From the NCBI RefSeq assembly GCF_000516985.1, contig NW_006917092.1, forward strand, positions 186,001 through 250,000: DNA of 64,000 bases. Reading direction: 5' to 3'. A model generated the notes under the pieces. That model saw only the letters and a program-made list of their open reading frames with translations, made no database searches and was not told where the DNA came from. Shown in pieces: positions 12,625-26,100 of this stretch (its first letter is position 1; every line of letters starts with the position of its first letter). The position numbers were made by a program, and so were the translations under genes. Source of the stretch: Pestalotiopsis fici W106-1 (taxonomy: Eukaryota > Ascomycota > Sordariomycetes > Amphisphaeriales > Sporocadaceae).

Positions 12625-13347
12625 ATGGCAGAAGTCATGCATCCTCAAGATGTCGAGGCCGCCTGGTCATGGGAGCAATCCGAAAACGACAAACGGCTGA
12701 AATGGCTCGACGAGTTCCACCGTGCCAAAATGTCCGAGGCCGACGCAAGCATGGCCAAGCACCGCGTCTTTCACACCGACGCCATGAAGGAAGCCGACGA
12801 GCGCCTGGCCGCCGCCGAGGACCGGATCAAGCAACACCGCATCTGGCACGCAGAGGCCATGAAGGAGGCCGATGAGCGCCTCAACGCTCCCGACGACAGT
12901 ATGAAGAAGCACCGCGTGTTTCACGCCGAGGCGATGAAGGAAGCAGACGAGAGACTCGCTGCCGCCGAGGATAGCATCCGCGAACACCGAAAATTCCATG
13001 CTCAAGCTATGAAAGAAGCTGACGAAAGGCTTGCCATGGCTGACGACAGCATGGTTGAGCACCGCAAATTCCACGAGCGCGCCATGAAGGAAGCAGACGA
13101 TAGGTTAGCGGCCGCGGAGGAGAGTCTGGTAGAACATAGGAAGTTCCACGAACTGGCAATGAAAGAGGCGGATGAACGACTGGCTGCAGCAGATGACAGT
13201 ATGGTTGAACACAGAAAGTTTCACGAAAAGGCAATGCGGGAAGCTGAGGAGCGTCTTGCCGATGCAGGGAATAGCATGGTGGAACATCGCAAATTCCACG
13301 AGGCCGCCATGAAAGAAGCTGATGAAAGATTGGCTCGTGGCGGGTGA
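12625..13347 (+). CDS. Repeat protein made of eight 25-residue HRxFH helical units
   Basis: An intronless 240-residue frame. Residues 1-45 are a short acidic/aromatic lead-in with a shortened repeat (FHRAKMSEAD...SMAK) that lacks one heptad. From residue 46 seven full 25-residue units and one of 20 follow, consensus HRxFHxxAMKEADERL then AAADDSMVE. Every unit keeps His at positions 1 and 5 (HRxF/WH), an i,i+4 pair on one helical face. Units are very rich in Ala, Glu, Lys and Met and should form long amphipathic helices; 25 residues equal two heptads plus one hendecad, compatible with a continuous coiled coil. There is no signal peptide or membrane segment. DNA of the units differs at many third codon positions while the protein is kept, which argues for a real selected gene. 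I recognise no family and assign no function. Confidence 0.8.
   Translation: MAEVMHPQDVEAAWSWEQSENDKRLKWLDEFHRAKMSEADASMAKHRVFHTDAMKEADERLAAAEDRIKQHRIWHAEAMKEADERLNAPDDSMKKHRVFHAEAMKEADERLAAAEDSIREHRKFHAQAMKEADERLAMADDSMVEHRKFHERAMKEADDRLAAAEESLVEHRKFHELAMKEADERLAAADDSMVEHRKFHEKAMREAEERLADAGNSMVEHRKFHEAAMKEADERLARGG
12760..13344 (+). repeat. In-frame 75-bp tandem repeat, 7.8 copies
   Basis: The repeat array encodes residues 46-240 of the preceding CDS. The copy boundary is set at the first His codon of each HRxFH unit. Early copies use GC-rich codons (GCC GAC GAG CGC) and later copies AT-richer synonyms (GAT GAA AGA), so copies are old or diverging under constraint. The last copy stops after 20 residues, followed by Gly-rich residues and the stop. 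Confidence 0.9.
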
Positions 13348-14127
13348 TATATTGGACAGTCCAAAACTCGTCAGCCACTGGAGCAGCCTTTTTCTGAATT
13401 CAGTGGTACTGCCGACTTGATCTTGTGCGCTTCTCAATAATGGCGGCGTCAATGTCGAGCGTACATCGAATCATATATGCGAAATGGCACTTTCGCAAAA
13501 CAGGTACGACTTCTTCAGGATTGTTGTCAGAGGTTGCAGGCTGACGCGGGACAGTTTCTCATCTGTGCTGCCACTCAGATTGTTCACACTATTCAAGCTT
13601 TGGGCACCATCTTTACCGCCAGGCAAAGTGAAGAGCAAGTCGTGGGGGCCGGCTGTAGCTCTTAAATCTAGCAAACCACTGCCTTACGAAACCATCATGA
13701 TCAACGGATTTCTAGATTTCCTTTCCTTAACCATAGGAAACACCACGTTTTTCCCTCTGTCAACCTAGAAATTCCCAACTTTATAATGATACCTCAAGCC
13801 GAAATTCGGAGAAAGGGCTGGCTTAATACTACGAACTCTTGACTACCCAGTTTACATGCCTGTCAGCCGATTCGTTGAAATGGAATGACGGGATGGTACG
13901 TGGCCGATCGGAGACATGTCACCTTGATTTTAATAGGTATTTAATACCGACTTTTTGTTTGTACACTTCTCGAGCGGGCGAGAGCTGGTCTCGATGCTGA
14001 TGTGAGGTGCAAACCTTGTCATGAGAACAAACGGAGGCATAGCAGTAGAAAGATGTGGGCACAAAATGCCAAATCACTTTTGACTTTTCCTATCTTAATC
14101 TCGATGGTTCTTCTTTCAACAACGTTC
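13348..14127. other. Intergenic region
   Basis: Between the repeat-protein gene and the 3' end of GCN1. Short frames around 13484-13768 have no domain and no conserved start context. Nothing else is recognised. Confidence 0.45.
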
Positions 14128-17100
14128 TTAGTCTTGACTGAACACACCACCTCCAGTCTCAACTTGTCCAACACTCCAGATTTCTCTCTCGTCTTCAGCT
14201 TCATCGTTGCTGAGGCCTTCCATCTCGCGTCGTTCACGGGCCTGAGCTCCAAGTCTAAGAGCAACCCGCTTGAAGTAGTCTCCCATGCTTCTTCTGGTGT
14301 TGGGAGCCATCTCCTGGCCCGCGGGGCTTTGTACGAACTTCTCAATTACTTTTCCTTCCTCTGCAACGACATCGAAGAGCTCAATGAATGCTGCTTCAGC
14401 CGCAAACTTGACTGGAATGACAGGATCCCTTACTGACGCAAATATAGGACCAGCAAGCAATGGTAGGTGTGGGCGAACCAATTCCATGTTTTTGCGGCAG
14501 ACAGTGCGTACGGCAACAAGAGCAAGACGACGGCTGTCGCCAGGATTTCCAGGAGCAATGATTGATGCCAAGGTTGAAAAGATGGGCTTAGCCTGCTCAA
14601 ATGGAGGCGTTGCGGAGAGCAAGTACTTGCCCGTTGCCAGGATCGAATTGTCTGCAACGAACAGGTTCTTGTTCGACATGCCTTGGCAGAGCACATCTGG
14701 CAAGTCTTCGGCAAGCGGATTCTCCAAAAGAACCTCCTTGGACTCGACGAGAACAGCATTCAATGCAAGCACAGAAGATGTACTAAAATGCGTCGTGGTA
14801 ACACGATTCTTCAAGAGTGAGGTTGCAATCTCTTCTGGTACGTTCTTGATCAGGGCGCTGAGGAGCTTGGCGTTGGTGATTGTCATTGCTGCATCCGACT
14901 CATCGGTTTCCATATCAATCAGGCCCAAGACTGCAGTACGTGAGCTTTCACCCATGTTGGCGCCGGCTTTGCTTATAACCTCGTACAAGGCCTTGAGCAT
15001 GGCCGTCTTAACACCGGGATCAGTCGTCTTGGAACCAGTTACTAGCTCGGCGATGAGAGGATCGACACGAGGAGTAAATTTGATCAGAGTACCAAGAGCC
15101 TTAGCAGCACGAGATCTGAGCAGCTCGCTGGTCGTGTCTGCCAAAGATCGGGCAAAGGTACGTTGAAGTTGAGGCAAGAAAGGCTTGAGAGCCGCAGGCA
15201 TCTTCTCCAAAAGGTGATTGAGAGTGAGGAGAATGGCTGCCTTGACGTCGGTCGACCTCTCGGAAACCACACGGATGAGGGGACCGGTGATCTGGGTGAC
15301 GAACGGCTTGAGGGAGTTCTCGCTGGTGCGATCCACAATGTCGGAGATGGCAAGAGCTGCAGCGGTTCTTTGGTCGGGGGTTCCATTCATAAGACCCTGT
15401 AGGAAAATCGGCAGAATGGCGTTGATACCCTTGGGCAACTCGAAACCTGGCAGATGGTGGCCGGCGACACCAACTTGGAGAAGGGCCTGTCGTGTAGATG
15501 GTACCAAGGCTTCCATCTCTTCCTTCTTGAGCTTCTTTGTAAACGCACTCAGTGCTGTCCATGCTGCCTTCACAACATCCTTGTCTCTATCGTCAAAGGA
15601 GATCAACATTGAGCGGATGATGTCCTGGTTGTAACGCGAGTAGTCAACAGTGGACTGTTCAAAGAAGTAAGCCATGCGGTATGCAGTGTTGGCCCGCTTG
15701 CGGTGGTCTTCATGCTTGACAAGCTGCAAGAGCACATTCATGACTGCATTGAGACCATCGTACTCGTCGATGGATAGGATAACGGTGTCAAATGATGTTT
15801 CCAGGTCATTGCGCAATTCATCAGTCTCGCTATTGACAATGTTGTCCATGAGAGAGTTGATGATGTTTGGCAGCCGCCGGTTCATAGCCGGGCCGGCAAC
15901 CTTGGATAGAGAAGCAAGAGCCTTGGCATTGAAGGCTGAAATGGGAGGCGCGATGAGAGTGGGGATGAGGTTTGGTAGAATGACGTTTGATCTGGTTGTC
16001 TCCGTGAGAAGAGTGAGCAAAGCAGATAGAGCGTTGTCAGCATCAGCGTCAGACCGCAAAAGGTTGAGCAAGTATGGCATAACTTGATCGACAGCACGCT
16101 TGCCGATGATCTGTTGGAGAGAGTCGAAAGCTTCGGCGGCAGCTTCTCTGACATCCTCGTCCGAGTCCGTGAGGGCAGTACGGACAACGGCAATGAGAGT
16201 TTTCTCGTGATCCTCCAATGCTTCATCAGACGCAGATGAGATGAGTTCCTTCAGAGCCAGGCAGATACCTTGTCTGGCATCCACGTCCGTTGAAGTCTGC
16301 AAACCTTCTTCCAGCGTAGGCAACAGGCTTGACAGAACGCCATCGCCAGCCTTCCTGATCAACTCGCCAAGCGCATTGCTGGCAATAACCTTGTGCTCCA
16401 TGTTGGAGCTGCCCAGACGGCGAATGATGAGCTGCGTAAGTGTAGGAGTGAGTTCCTTGAGTGTTCGAGGAGATGCGACCAATGCCTTCCAAACACTGAT
16501 AGCTGCTGATCTAACAGCACCAGAAGTATCGCAGCGACAAATGTACAGAGCAGAAAGGATCTTGTTTCGCTTCTCTTCGCCGAGAACCTCCCGGAGGGAG
16601 GCACCGGCCTCCTTGACCTGTTCTTCCTCGATATCGGCATCTTCCTTTCCGGTGATACCAGAAAGGTTGAAAAGTAGATCACCAACCAGCTCCACGGAAC
16701 TGAGACGGATTCTGTAGCTGTCATCTGCAAGACCACGTTCAAGTTCAGGCAGTAGCAGGTCGACGGCTCTGGCTGCAAAGTTCTTGACCAAGAGACGACC
16801 AGCACGAAGAGCGGTTTCGCGAATAGATTCCACATCATCTGCAAGACCAGCCAGGATTGGAGGAATAATCTTACCAAGGTAGTTGGCAAAGCTATTACCA
16901 AAGCACACTGGCAAGAAGATGAAGAGGGACATGAAACCTTCTCTGACGGCAGACTTGGAACTTTCCACATTCTGGAGAATGGTGGGGAGGGTCTCTTCCA
17001 GCCTTGTAGTACCCAATCCAGCCAGTACTTCGGACAAAGCCTGGGCAGAACCAAGACGATCGCCCGCGCCAGTGTCCGACTTGAGAGTTTGCATGAGTCC

Positions 17101-20100
17101 AGGAATGAGATCCGGCAGAGCATCCTCGCCGAGCTTCTCCACCAAGGAACCCAGTGCACGGGAAGCAGTAGCACGAGTTGTGGGTACAGGATCGACAGCC
17201 GCAACCTTGAGGCCAGAAACAAGGACTGGCAAGTGGGCAATAAGATCCTTTCTCTCTGTGAGATGTGCCAGACTGCCAATAACTTGGGCGGCTTTTCGTT
17301 TAGTGTTGGATCTGTCATCAAGACCTCGCTGGAGGATTCTGGTAACCAGTGCCAGGGATGGAGCATCAAGGTAATGCACGAATTGCACCTTGATGAGTGA
17401 GTCCAGAGCATCGTCTGTGTATTTGGTGGGATCACTGAGGGCTTTGAGAAGGATATCTGCAAGACCTTTGATCTCGGGGTTGGTAATGACATCACCGAAG
17501 CGCTTCAAACTCTTGTTGGCTGCAGCTCTGACTTCTTTGTGACTGTCATTGAGAACGCCCGTCAAAGGTGGAATGATATCAGGCAGACTCTGAGCAAGTT
17601 GTTGAGGGTCCAAATAAGCCATGGCACCCAAAAGTTCGCAGGCACCCCGTTTGCTTCGCCACTGATCATCTTCAAGACCGTACAGCAAGGTTGGCAGAAT
17701 TTGCTTAACACCGAAAGAGCTGAGCTTCGCAAAGCATGCCTTTGCTGCCGCAAGACAAGCGTCTCGTACATCAGCGTTGGTATCACCAAAGCCAGTCAAA
17801 AGTTGAGGAACGATCTGAATAATGTAAGGCTCAAAAAGACGGCCAAGAATCAAAGGCAGCAACTCAAATGCAAGGAATGCGCCTTCACGTTGCTGAGATT
17901 CCTTCTTGTTCTCCGTAGCACTCTTTAATGAGATGAGTATACGATATTCTCGCAGAACAGAGACACCTCGGCCAAGTACAAGACCAGCCAAGCCATAAGC
18001 AGCACCACGCTTTTCGGCATATTTCTTGGAGTTGAGCAAGCTGTCCATGACCTGTTCAAAATATTTGGATGATTTGTCGCCGCATGTGCGAACAAGTGGC
18101 GGCAGACATTCGGCAACCGCATACTGAACAGTCTCAGATGGTGTGCTCAGTGTAGCCAAGAGCCTCTCGATTACGACGGGAATCTTTGCATCGCCTGGCT
18201 TCAAGTGCCTGGCTAGAGCACCATAGATAACAATCACCGCTTCATTGACGCGGTCGCCAGCTTCCGAGCCCTTGTCGGGGGCTTCCAGTGTCTTTTCAAA
18301 CATCTTCATAAGTTTGTCCACTAGTGCTCGGCCATGGACGTCTATGGCTGTAACCGCCGCATCAAGCATCTCGCTTCGAACGTCGGGGTTCTTGTCGCCC
18401 AGAGGACCCCTTTCAATGAGGAAGCTGAAGAATTCGTCCAGTTGGCTCTTTTCTAAATGAGGAGCCAAGTGCTTGAAAGCAGCCGCTATGCCGTGTCGTG
18501 CCTCCCAAGGATCTGCGAGATTGGACTTGAGAGGCATTCCATATCGATCTAATTCTTGCACACGGGGTTTGGCTAGCTCCACATAAGATGCCCGAAGCTT
18601 GGACAGCACATTGTCAATCGTTGCCGGATACGATTTGCAGGCTGCCGCGAGGGATCGGGCGGCAGCCCGTCGAAGTTGATGATCCCGGCTTTCGACGTAA
18701 GGAAGCATCCTTAGTGGAACTTCTTTGGACAGCTTGAACTCGTTCTCTTCCCAAACTTCCTTGGCAATCTCGGCATTCTCTTCGCTATCGTCATGGCAGG
18801 CTAGCCAGATTTCTTCTGAGAAATCGAGCTCAGTCAGGTCAACCTCTGCGCTGATGGCTTGCAGTACTGTTTCCCTAACGGCAGATTGCGGAACAATAGC
18901 ACCCCTGACAAGAGTTGCAATTTCAGAGGTCGTTATATTGGGAGCTACACAACGAATCAAGTCATGGAAACAATCCTTGATGATCTTGTAGTGTTGGTTA
19001 TAGTTCTGCATCGAGGTGATCAGAGCGGAGATGATATCAGCTCTAGGTAAGGCTTCATCGGAAGAGATGCCTGTGTGAAACGAGATCAACTCAATGGCCA
19101 GGACAACTTGGGCATCTTTCTCGTCTGCAGCAGCAGCGAAGCCACCTTGTCGAAGTATCAGGAAGATGAGAGACAAGATATACACGACGGAAATGGAGTC
19201 AAAAGGTCGCTGCTCTCCAGCGAATCGCAATTTATATAGCACTCGAGTGACAAGGTCTTCGAGGCCTTCCTCCAATAGGTTTTCAGGCAAGCCGGTAACA
19301 CCCAATGCACGTAGAGTCGCGACGCCAATGAAAGGTCTGATGGCCCCGAGACGGTTGCTGACCTTGTCCGCACAGGCCAGGTAGGCTGTAGGTGCAACAT
19401 CACCAGTGATCAGGCAAGCGCCTGCCTCCATGGCCTTCAGTAGAGCGTCCACAGATGGTCCCATCCACAGTTTTGCTTCGGTAGGAGGGCCGGTGACAAG
19501 ACCTTGGATGATACCGATACCACGAAGTAGGCGTGCCTCGATTTGTTGCACAGACTTTCGAATCTCGGATTCCTTCTTGAGCTGTGCGTTGACTTTGGCC
19601 TGCTCATCAGCAGTAAGCTTCTTCTGAGTGCCCTTCTTCGCAGCTAACTGAGCCCGAAGTTCTTCTTCCCACTTGAGCGTGTCATAATCTTTTGTGTTCT
19701 TGTTTGGTAGTGATTGGGTGTTCTTTGCGAGGACGTCAATGAAAGCAGTCCCTTCTGCAGTGCGGAAGATGGCTGCTTCTACTGGGCCTACGTCCTGAAG
19801 ATCTTTGGTATCAAGGTCTCGACGGATCATATCAATGACTTTGGGCGTCATGACCTCTGGAGAGACGAAAGCAAGATCTGCTGCTGCTTTGCAAGCTGCG
19901 GTCTTGACCAGTGTAACCTATTCACCAATCAGATGTGCTGTGCACTACATCATTCCTGAAAACTTACCTGTTCGAAAGTCGTCCTCTTGACGATTTCGTC
20001 GAGCAAGTCTTGTTCGTGTCTCAATGCTAGGCTCCCAGGATCCAAGCCAACTCGCAAGACTGTATCAATCCAACTAGACCTAGGAATGAGGTCTGGCCGA

Positions 20101-22260
20101 GACAGGACAAGCAATGAACACATTTGCTGCTCCAAGAGCTCAAGATCTTGCTCGGCGCCCATTCGTTCAAACTCCTCCTTATTGAGACAAATTGATCTTA
20201 GAGTGACATGGAGATGAGTCTTGTCGAATTTCGCAGAAGAGGCTATGCTGTCTTTATCTGCAGTCTCGATTGACTCGACCCACTGCCAAATTCCTGCGAT
20301 CACAGCTTCCGCAATGATGGCAGGGTTCTTGGCATAAAGCTTGGATAATGTACCACACGCTTCCTTGCGAACATGAGATGGCACGGTGGGAGAGGAAGAG
20401 AGGTAAATAAATGCCTGCGACCAAGCTGATCTGACAGATGGTGTTGCCGCTGGTAGATCGACGACTGAGGCTGCCAGAGCACACAAAAACCACCTCAGAT
20501 CGTCGTCGGTGGTCAACCGACCGTACACACGATGGTTCAAGAGGAATGAGGGCTTCGGGTCGTACACAAGTGTCTCCTTGGATACGGAAGCCTTCTTGAG
20601 GGCAGACTCGACGGTAGGAGTGTCGATTTGAGACAGGCTTTGGTAGGCCAGTGTGGCCAAGACATAGGCACCTGTAATCAGAGTGCTTTGCACCGCCGCT
20701 GGAGGGTTCTTCAAGATCTCCGCCCACGTATCACAAAGAGGAGAGACCACAGCGTCGGCAAATTTAGCCACATTGTCGGGTACAAACTCAGATGCAAACG
20801 TAGATAGAATATCACCAGTCTTCAGGATCCAAACACGACGAGTGTTGATCTTTTTGTCAGAGAGGCCCTTGGCATAGGCGTCAATGGCAGCTTTTGGCAA
20901 TTCACTGCCTTGTTGCAGTTGATAGGAGACTGATTTACTAATAGTAGCAACCTCAGCCGCTAGGGCAGCTTCATTGCCCTCCTTCAAAGCAGTAGGCGGG
21001 AGAGCAGTGATTACTTTGTCGGCCATAGTGCTGGACAGCGGGATGCTTAGGAGCATGGAAGCATGGAGAAGGCGGTGGTCGGGCGAGGCCAATTTTCCAG
21101 ATTTGAGAGGACCGAGTATTTCATCGGCGACTTTCTCCAAAATGCTGGTTTCTTGACTTTTGATCACAATGACCTTGAAAGTGTTCAAAACACTCTCACG
21201 GATTGCCGCGTTGCTTGATTTCGCGTTGGAGAGAAATGGTTTCATGAGATTGTTGGCAAGCACTGCTGACAGATCAATCTCGAGGGAGAGAGGCTTGACG
21301 ATGGGTGGAACAATGTCTAGTACGACTTCGGGCGCTCGAAGTAAGCCTTTCTCTAGTGAGGGAACGATCTCTTTGGTGAGATCATCGGCTGTCACAAAGT
21401 CCGAGAAAAAGTCGCTCAAGCCATCCGTCACATGAGGTGCGGGAGCCGTCCGGGAGCCGATGATCTCTCGAGTGATATACGTGAAATAATCGGTCTTCTT
21501 GCTCGCAAAAGTTGATTTCGCCTGGTCGTGACGAGAGCACACTCCAGCGACAACGCCAAGCATGACGGCATTTTTAGCTGTAGGTTGGGCACCTTTTGCT
21601 GTAAGAGCCTGAATAGTCTCCTCCACTACCTTTGGCCGAAACTCCTTCTGCCAGAAAGCGGCTCGTAGGCCTCGGCGTGTGATGACTAGAGCGGAATGGC
21701 CAACGGAAGGCCTGGCGGGAGGTTGAAAACATCTCTCGAGGGCGGCGGCATTCGCGTGAATAATGTCCAAGCCGAACTTTTCATACAAGGGCGTGCCTGC
21801 CAAGCTCTTCAACAGCAGGCAACACCATTCCACCAAGACAAAGGCATTGTTGGCTGCAATGCCGGGTTTTTGTGACTCGAGACGAATGGCAGTGACAAAC
21901 AGCCCGAGGATCTTAGGGTCATCAACGGTTGCGAATATGGATGTGATACACGATTCAACTGCCCGTCTAGAGGGTCGGTCTTGGTATAGAGGGTGAGTAT
22001 CGAAGAGAAGCTTCAGAAGCTTGGGCACCGAGGTCTGATCAATCGCTGCGCAAAGCTTGGGTCAGCTTCCAGTATAACAAGCAATACACGGCGAGATGGT
22101 TGGGGATGCTGCAAATCAGCCTACTTTTACTATTGACCTTCTCATCAAGCGTCTTCAACTGCGCAATGCGTCGGCTGGTGGAGGCGGAACTGAGCTCGGT
22201 CTTGGTCGCCGTAAAGTCAATGGCCGTTTGGGTGGCACCATTTGCGCCCGCTTCAGACAT
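14128..22260 (-). CDS. GCN1: eIF-2-alpha kinase activator Gcn1 (HEAT-repeat giant)
   Basis: Three exons (22260-22131, 22045-19968, 19917-14128) give 2665 residues, the usual size for Gcn1 (about 2670). The whole protein is HEAT repeats; the middle holds the eEF3-like block (for example VREGFMSLFIFLP, PPILAGLADDVESIRETAL, DDSYRIRLSSVELVGDLLF). Gcn1 sits on translating, especially colliding, ribosomes with Gcn20 and passes the uncharged-tRNA signal to Gcn2, whose RWD domain binds the C-terminal part. Both introns lie near the 5' end. The first donor is GTAAAA after an AATA, giving phase-correct joining. The stop context and C terminus look complete. Expected to be constitutively expressed; it is divergent from an RNA helicase gene. 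Confidence 0.97.
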
Positions 22261-23185
22261 TTTGATAGGTTGCAACTGGCACGTTGGCGCACATCATAGG
22301 AAGGGAGTGGTGGCAGAAAAAAATAAATTGAATTCTAGCGACCTCTTCCAGAAAATGTAAGCGTAGTTCCTTTCGAGGTTGCGCAAGCGCAGGTGCAAGG
22401 CAAAAGAACAAAACGAACAGAACTCGCGAGATGTCCAGACTCTCTCCAACGAGCCTCGTCTTCAACTTTGGCTATGTTCTGCGATTGTGGATCTTCACTG
22501 TCCGGCCAATGTGGGGTGTGGTGTGAGCTCAGTCGAGAGGTTCTTCAAGCCCCAAGTCGCGTTAAGGCAGGCGGTGAAGCTTTTTCATGGACGTGTTCTG
22601 CCGACTCCTTCGGGGTGACTCAACCTCTGGCAAAAAAAACAGAAACCCAATTACGTCCAGTGGAGTTCAGGGCGCGGGCCACCTAAGTTGACAGCCCTGG
22701 CAGTCGCCTGGACCAGTGATGTCAGCGGACAACGACCCCTCCATAACCCCTGCTGGACGCTTGCACTACATGACAGAACCCCTCCAAGCCACCAACTCAA
22801 TGCACATGCGAATGCATTGATCAGAGCTTAGCAATTCCATACGCAGCTGCAGAGGCGCAACCATCTATCAGAATCTCGAGCTTACTTTTGTTTATGCGAT
22901 TGTTCACAGCAGACAATCGCGAAGAACGAGTCAACAATACTTCAATTTTGCTATACTAGGGGTTGATCTTCTTGCCACCGTTCCGGCCATTTATTTTTGA
23001 AAGACGTCCGTGAACTTGTACACTCATTTGGAGAATTCTTTTCGTCGCTCTTTCGTTCCTACACCATCCCTTCCTATCTCAGATATCTCACTGGTTGAGT
23101 AGAGAGTTCTTCTCTCGATTCCTCACATATCGCGTTTCTCGGTACATATTTAACATACAAATCGCCTAACGAGTCGAACGGGCAA
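22261..23185. promoter_or_regulatory. Shared divergent promoter region of GCN1 and the DEAH helicase
   Basis: 0.9 kb lies between two divergent housekeeping genes, both linked to translation. No TATA box stands out near either start. CT-rich stretches precede the helicase start (about 23030-23100), common in fungal housekeeping promoters. No coding feature is seen. Confidence 0.5.
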
Positions 23186-26100
23186 ATGGCCGGTGGCAAC
23201 AAGAAGAAGAAGGCGAAGCCTGCGGCGAACCCAGCAAGAGGCTTTGCTACAACATCTATAGCTACCAAGGTCGCTCGAGTCGAAGAAACGGATAATAACA
23301 ACGGCCCTGTGCCTCCGAAAACCGTCGCTACCGCATCGTTGACGTCTAACGTCAAGACTACAGGTTCAACTCCTGCCGAAGCCGTACCCAACCCGATCCC
23401 AGCGCCCAAAAAGGAAGAATTAAGCCCCGAAGAGTTTGAGAAACAACTCGAAGAGTCCGAACTACAGCTTCTGGTTGAAAAGTTTGCTTCCAAAGTCAAG
23501 AGAGATGCGCAGCGTCAAAGGTTGAGATTAGAAACGGATCGGCGACTGCTCCGAGGCCAAGCCGAGGCTATCAATACTCGAAAATGGCTGCCGCAGGAAC
23601 TCATGGACCAGATTCTCGATCTGATCAAGGCCGAATACCGATTTGCAGCATCTTCCATGACTGCAGAATCTGCGAGTCCCGGAAAACTGCTTCCCGAAGA
23701 AGATCTCACCACGAAACTCTGGACATTGCAACAAACCCTCATAGCTGCTGCATTTCCCGATGAACGCGTCGAATCGGTCCTCAAGCATGTTCTCGATATC
23801 GCGCCTTACATAGGAGGGGTTTCAAAAGATAGCATTTGGGGGCTGGAAGAAGCTCTCGACTGGCTAGCACGAGAATGCACCAAGGATGAACTGCCCGATT
23901 ATGAGCAGAGAAACAGGACTGGGGGCAGACTAGGCGACACTCCGCAAGACAGCCCGCTGCCTTCAGGAGCCACAACACCTCAATTGCTCGAAATACAAAG
24001 CAATGGAAAGAGTTCCAAGACTGGTTCAAAATTTCGGCCATCGCGAGAGCCTTCGCCCAAAAAGCTGGTTGTTACATGCGACAGCGATATTGAACCCGAT
24101 GACCTCATTCCCGTATATATTGAGACGAAAACCAAGCTGTTCCACATACAAAGACCACGACAGAGTGATAGGAAAGCGAAAAGCTCGAAAAAGGGGCCAT
24201 CTGGGGGGCAGGTTTCTGCCAATGGCGGCGATCCATTATCACCTGAAGACGAGCTGAAAGAGGCGAAGCTTCTAGCCAAAATCGATCGCATCGAGCAAGA
24301 TCCACTCTTTGATAAACCTCTTGCCAACCATCAATGGCAGTCGGACAGGATCGTCTTGGAGCAAGAGTTTGCGGAGCTAAAGAGACAAAAGGCCGAGCAA
24401 GATAGTTCTGCCAATGGTGATTCGACGCCTCCGATGGATGAAGAATCCGAAGATGAAGTAGCCAAGGAAGCCCGGAAAATGGCAGAAGAGGTCTTGCAGC
24501 AAGAAAGTGCAGATGAAGATGCTTCTCTGTCAGACCTGTTCGCAAGTCTCCCCATGGAGGAAACAGATCCTGCCACGGGCAAGACTGCAAATGTTGTCAA
24601 AAATGCAGATGGGTCCAAAATCTATATTCGCGATTTTGGTAGCAAATGGGCTGGTATCAGTCCCATGAGAGCGCTCGAGGAAACCTGTCGATCAAGGTAA
24701 GCATTAATCCCGCCATTTTCCCTCTCTGCACTAATGATCACAAATAGGGACTCCTCTTCCAAAATTGTGTACAAGGTCACTTCAGAAGCTCAATTCGCTA
24801 GTCGGCAAATGTTGACGGTGATCTGGTCTAAACCACAAGAACCCATCCTACCCGAAATTGAGCATGTCGAATCAACCATCTTGCCACGCCAATTCTCCTT
24901 CCACATGGCAACAATTGCCACACCGGACAAGAAGCAATCGGAAGCATACATTGCGACCGTTGCGCTCTTTGCCATCTTCGGCTCAACCAAAGAGGAGAAG
25001 GTCTTCATGAGATTACCGCCCTCGTGGAAAGACCTTTGGAATGAGCTGTCCGAGGCCAAGAAGAGCAAAACAGACGCACGGGATCGAGAGAACGTCAAAG
25101 GACTGCGTTCTCTTGTTCGTCAAAGACAGGACCAGGAAGAAGAGGATGGCGTCGTTCTCCATAGCGCTTTCAGAGGCCGTGGTGGCAACCGTAACGGAAA
25201 TGGGCATGGCGATCAATCGAACGGGGAAAGAGGTCTTGGTCACTCAGTCGGCCCAGATTATTACCAGAGAATTTGGGCTGAGAAAACGAACACACCCAAA
25301 TTCCACCATATGTTGGTGAGTAACTAGGTCTCTCACAAATACTTGATGTCGGCTAATGATCCATATAGCAAAGTCGCGCTCAGCTGCCAATGTGGCAATT
25401 CCGGCACGAAGTTCTCGAAGCTGTCGACCAAAATCAAGTCGTTATAATCTGTGGTGAGACAGGATGGTCAGTCTTCAACGCAAAAGTCTGAAAATATTGT
25501 CTCCGTCATACTAACGATCCTTTTTCAGTGGCAAGAGCACACAGGTACCCTCGTTCCTTTTGGAGCATCAACTGTCTCATGGCCTGCCGTGTAAGGTCTA
25601 TTGCACGGAGCCGCGGCGTATTTCTGCCATCTCCCTAGCTCGTCGTGTCAGTGAAGAGCTTGGTGAAGGGAGAGGAGACCTGGGAACGTCACGATCTCTT
25701 GTCGGCTACTCCATACGCCTGGAGTCCAACACTTCCAAAGAGACCAGACTTGTGTATGCAACTACTGGTATCGTCATGCGAATGCTTGAAGGCTCTAACG
25801 ACCTCGGTGAGATTACACACTTGGTCTTGGACGAGGTGCACGAGCGCTCGATCGAGTCGGATTTTCTTCTTATCGTCCTGAAAAAGCTTTTGGCGCGTCG
25901 AAAAGATCTCAAAGTAGTCCTCATGTCTGCCACTGTCGACGCTGAAAAGTTTTCGAAATACATGGGCGGTGCGCCTGTGCTCAACGTCCCAGGTCGCACA
26001 TTTCCCGTCCAGGTTAGGTATCTGGAAGATGCACTGGAGATTACTGGCTACACGCCAGAGCAGAGCAACCCCAACCAAAGAATCACTGATCTAGATGATG

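Noticed and set aside
12625..13347. Repeat gene as a fungal RiPP precursor (ustiloxin-like)
   Set aside because: No signal peptide, no Lys-Arg cleavage sites between units, and no DUF3328 or tyrosinase gene nearby.
13484..13768. 94-codon frame after the repeat-protein gene
   Set aside because: Composition is non-coding in look and there is no family resemblance.
14285..15166. Long open frame on the plus strand opposite GCN1
   Set aside because: It is antisense to a well-supported HEAT-repeat exon, has no domain, and overlapping frames of this kind run all along the GCN1 gene.
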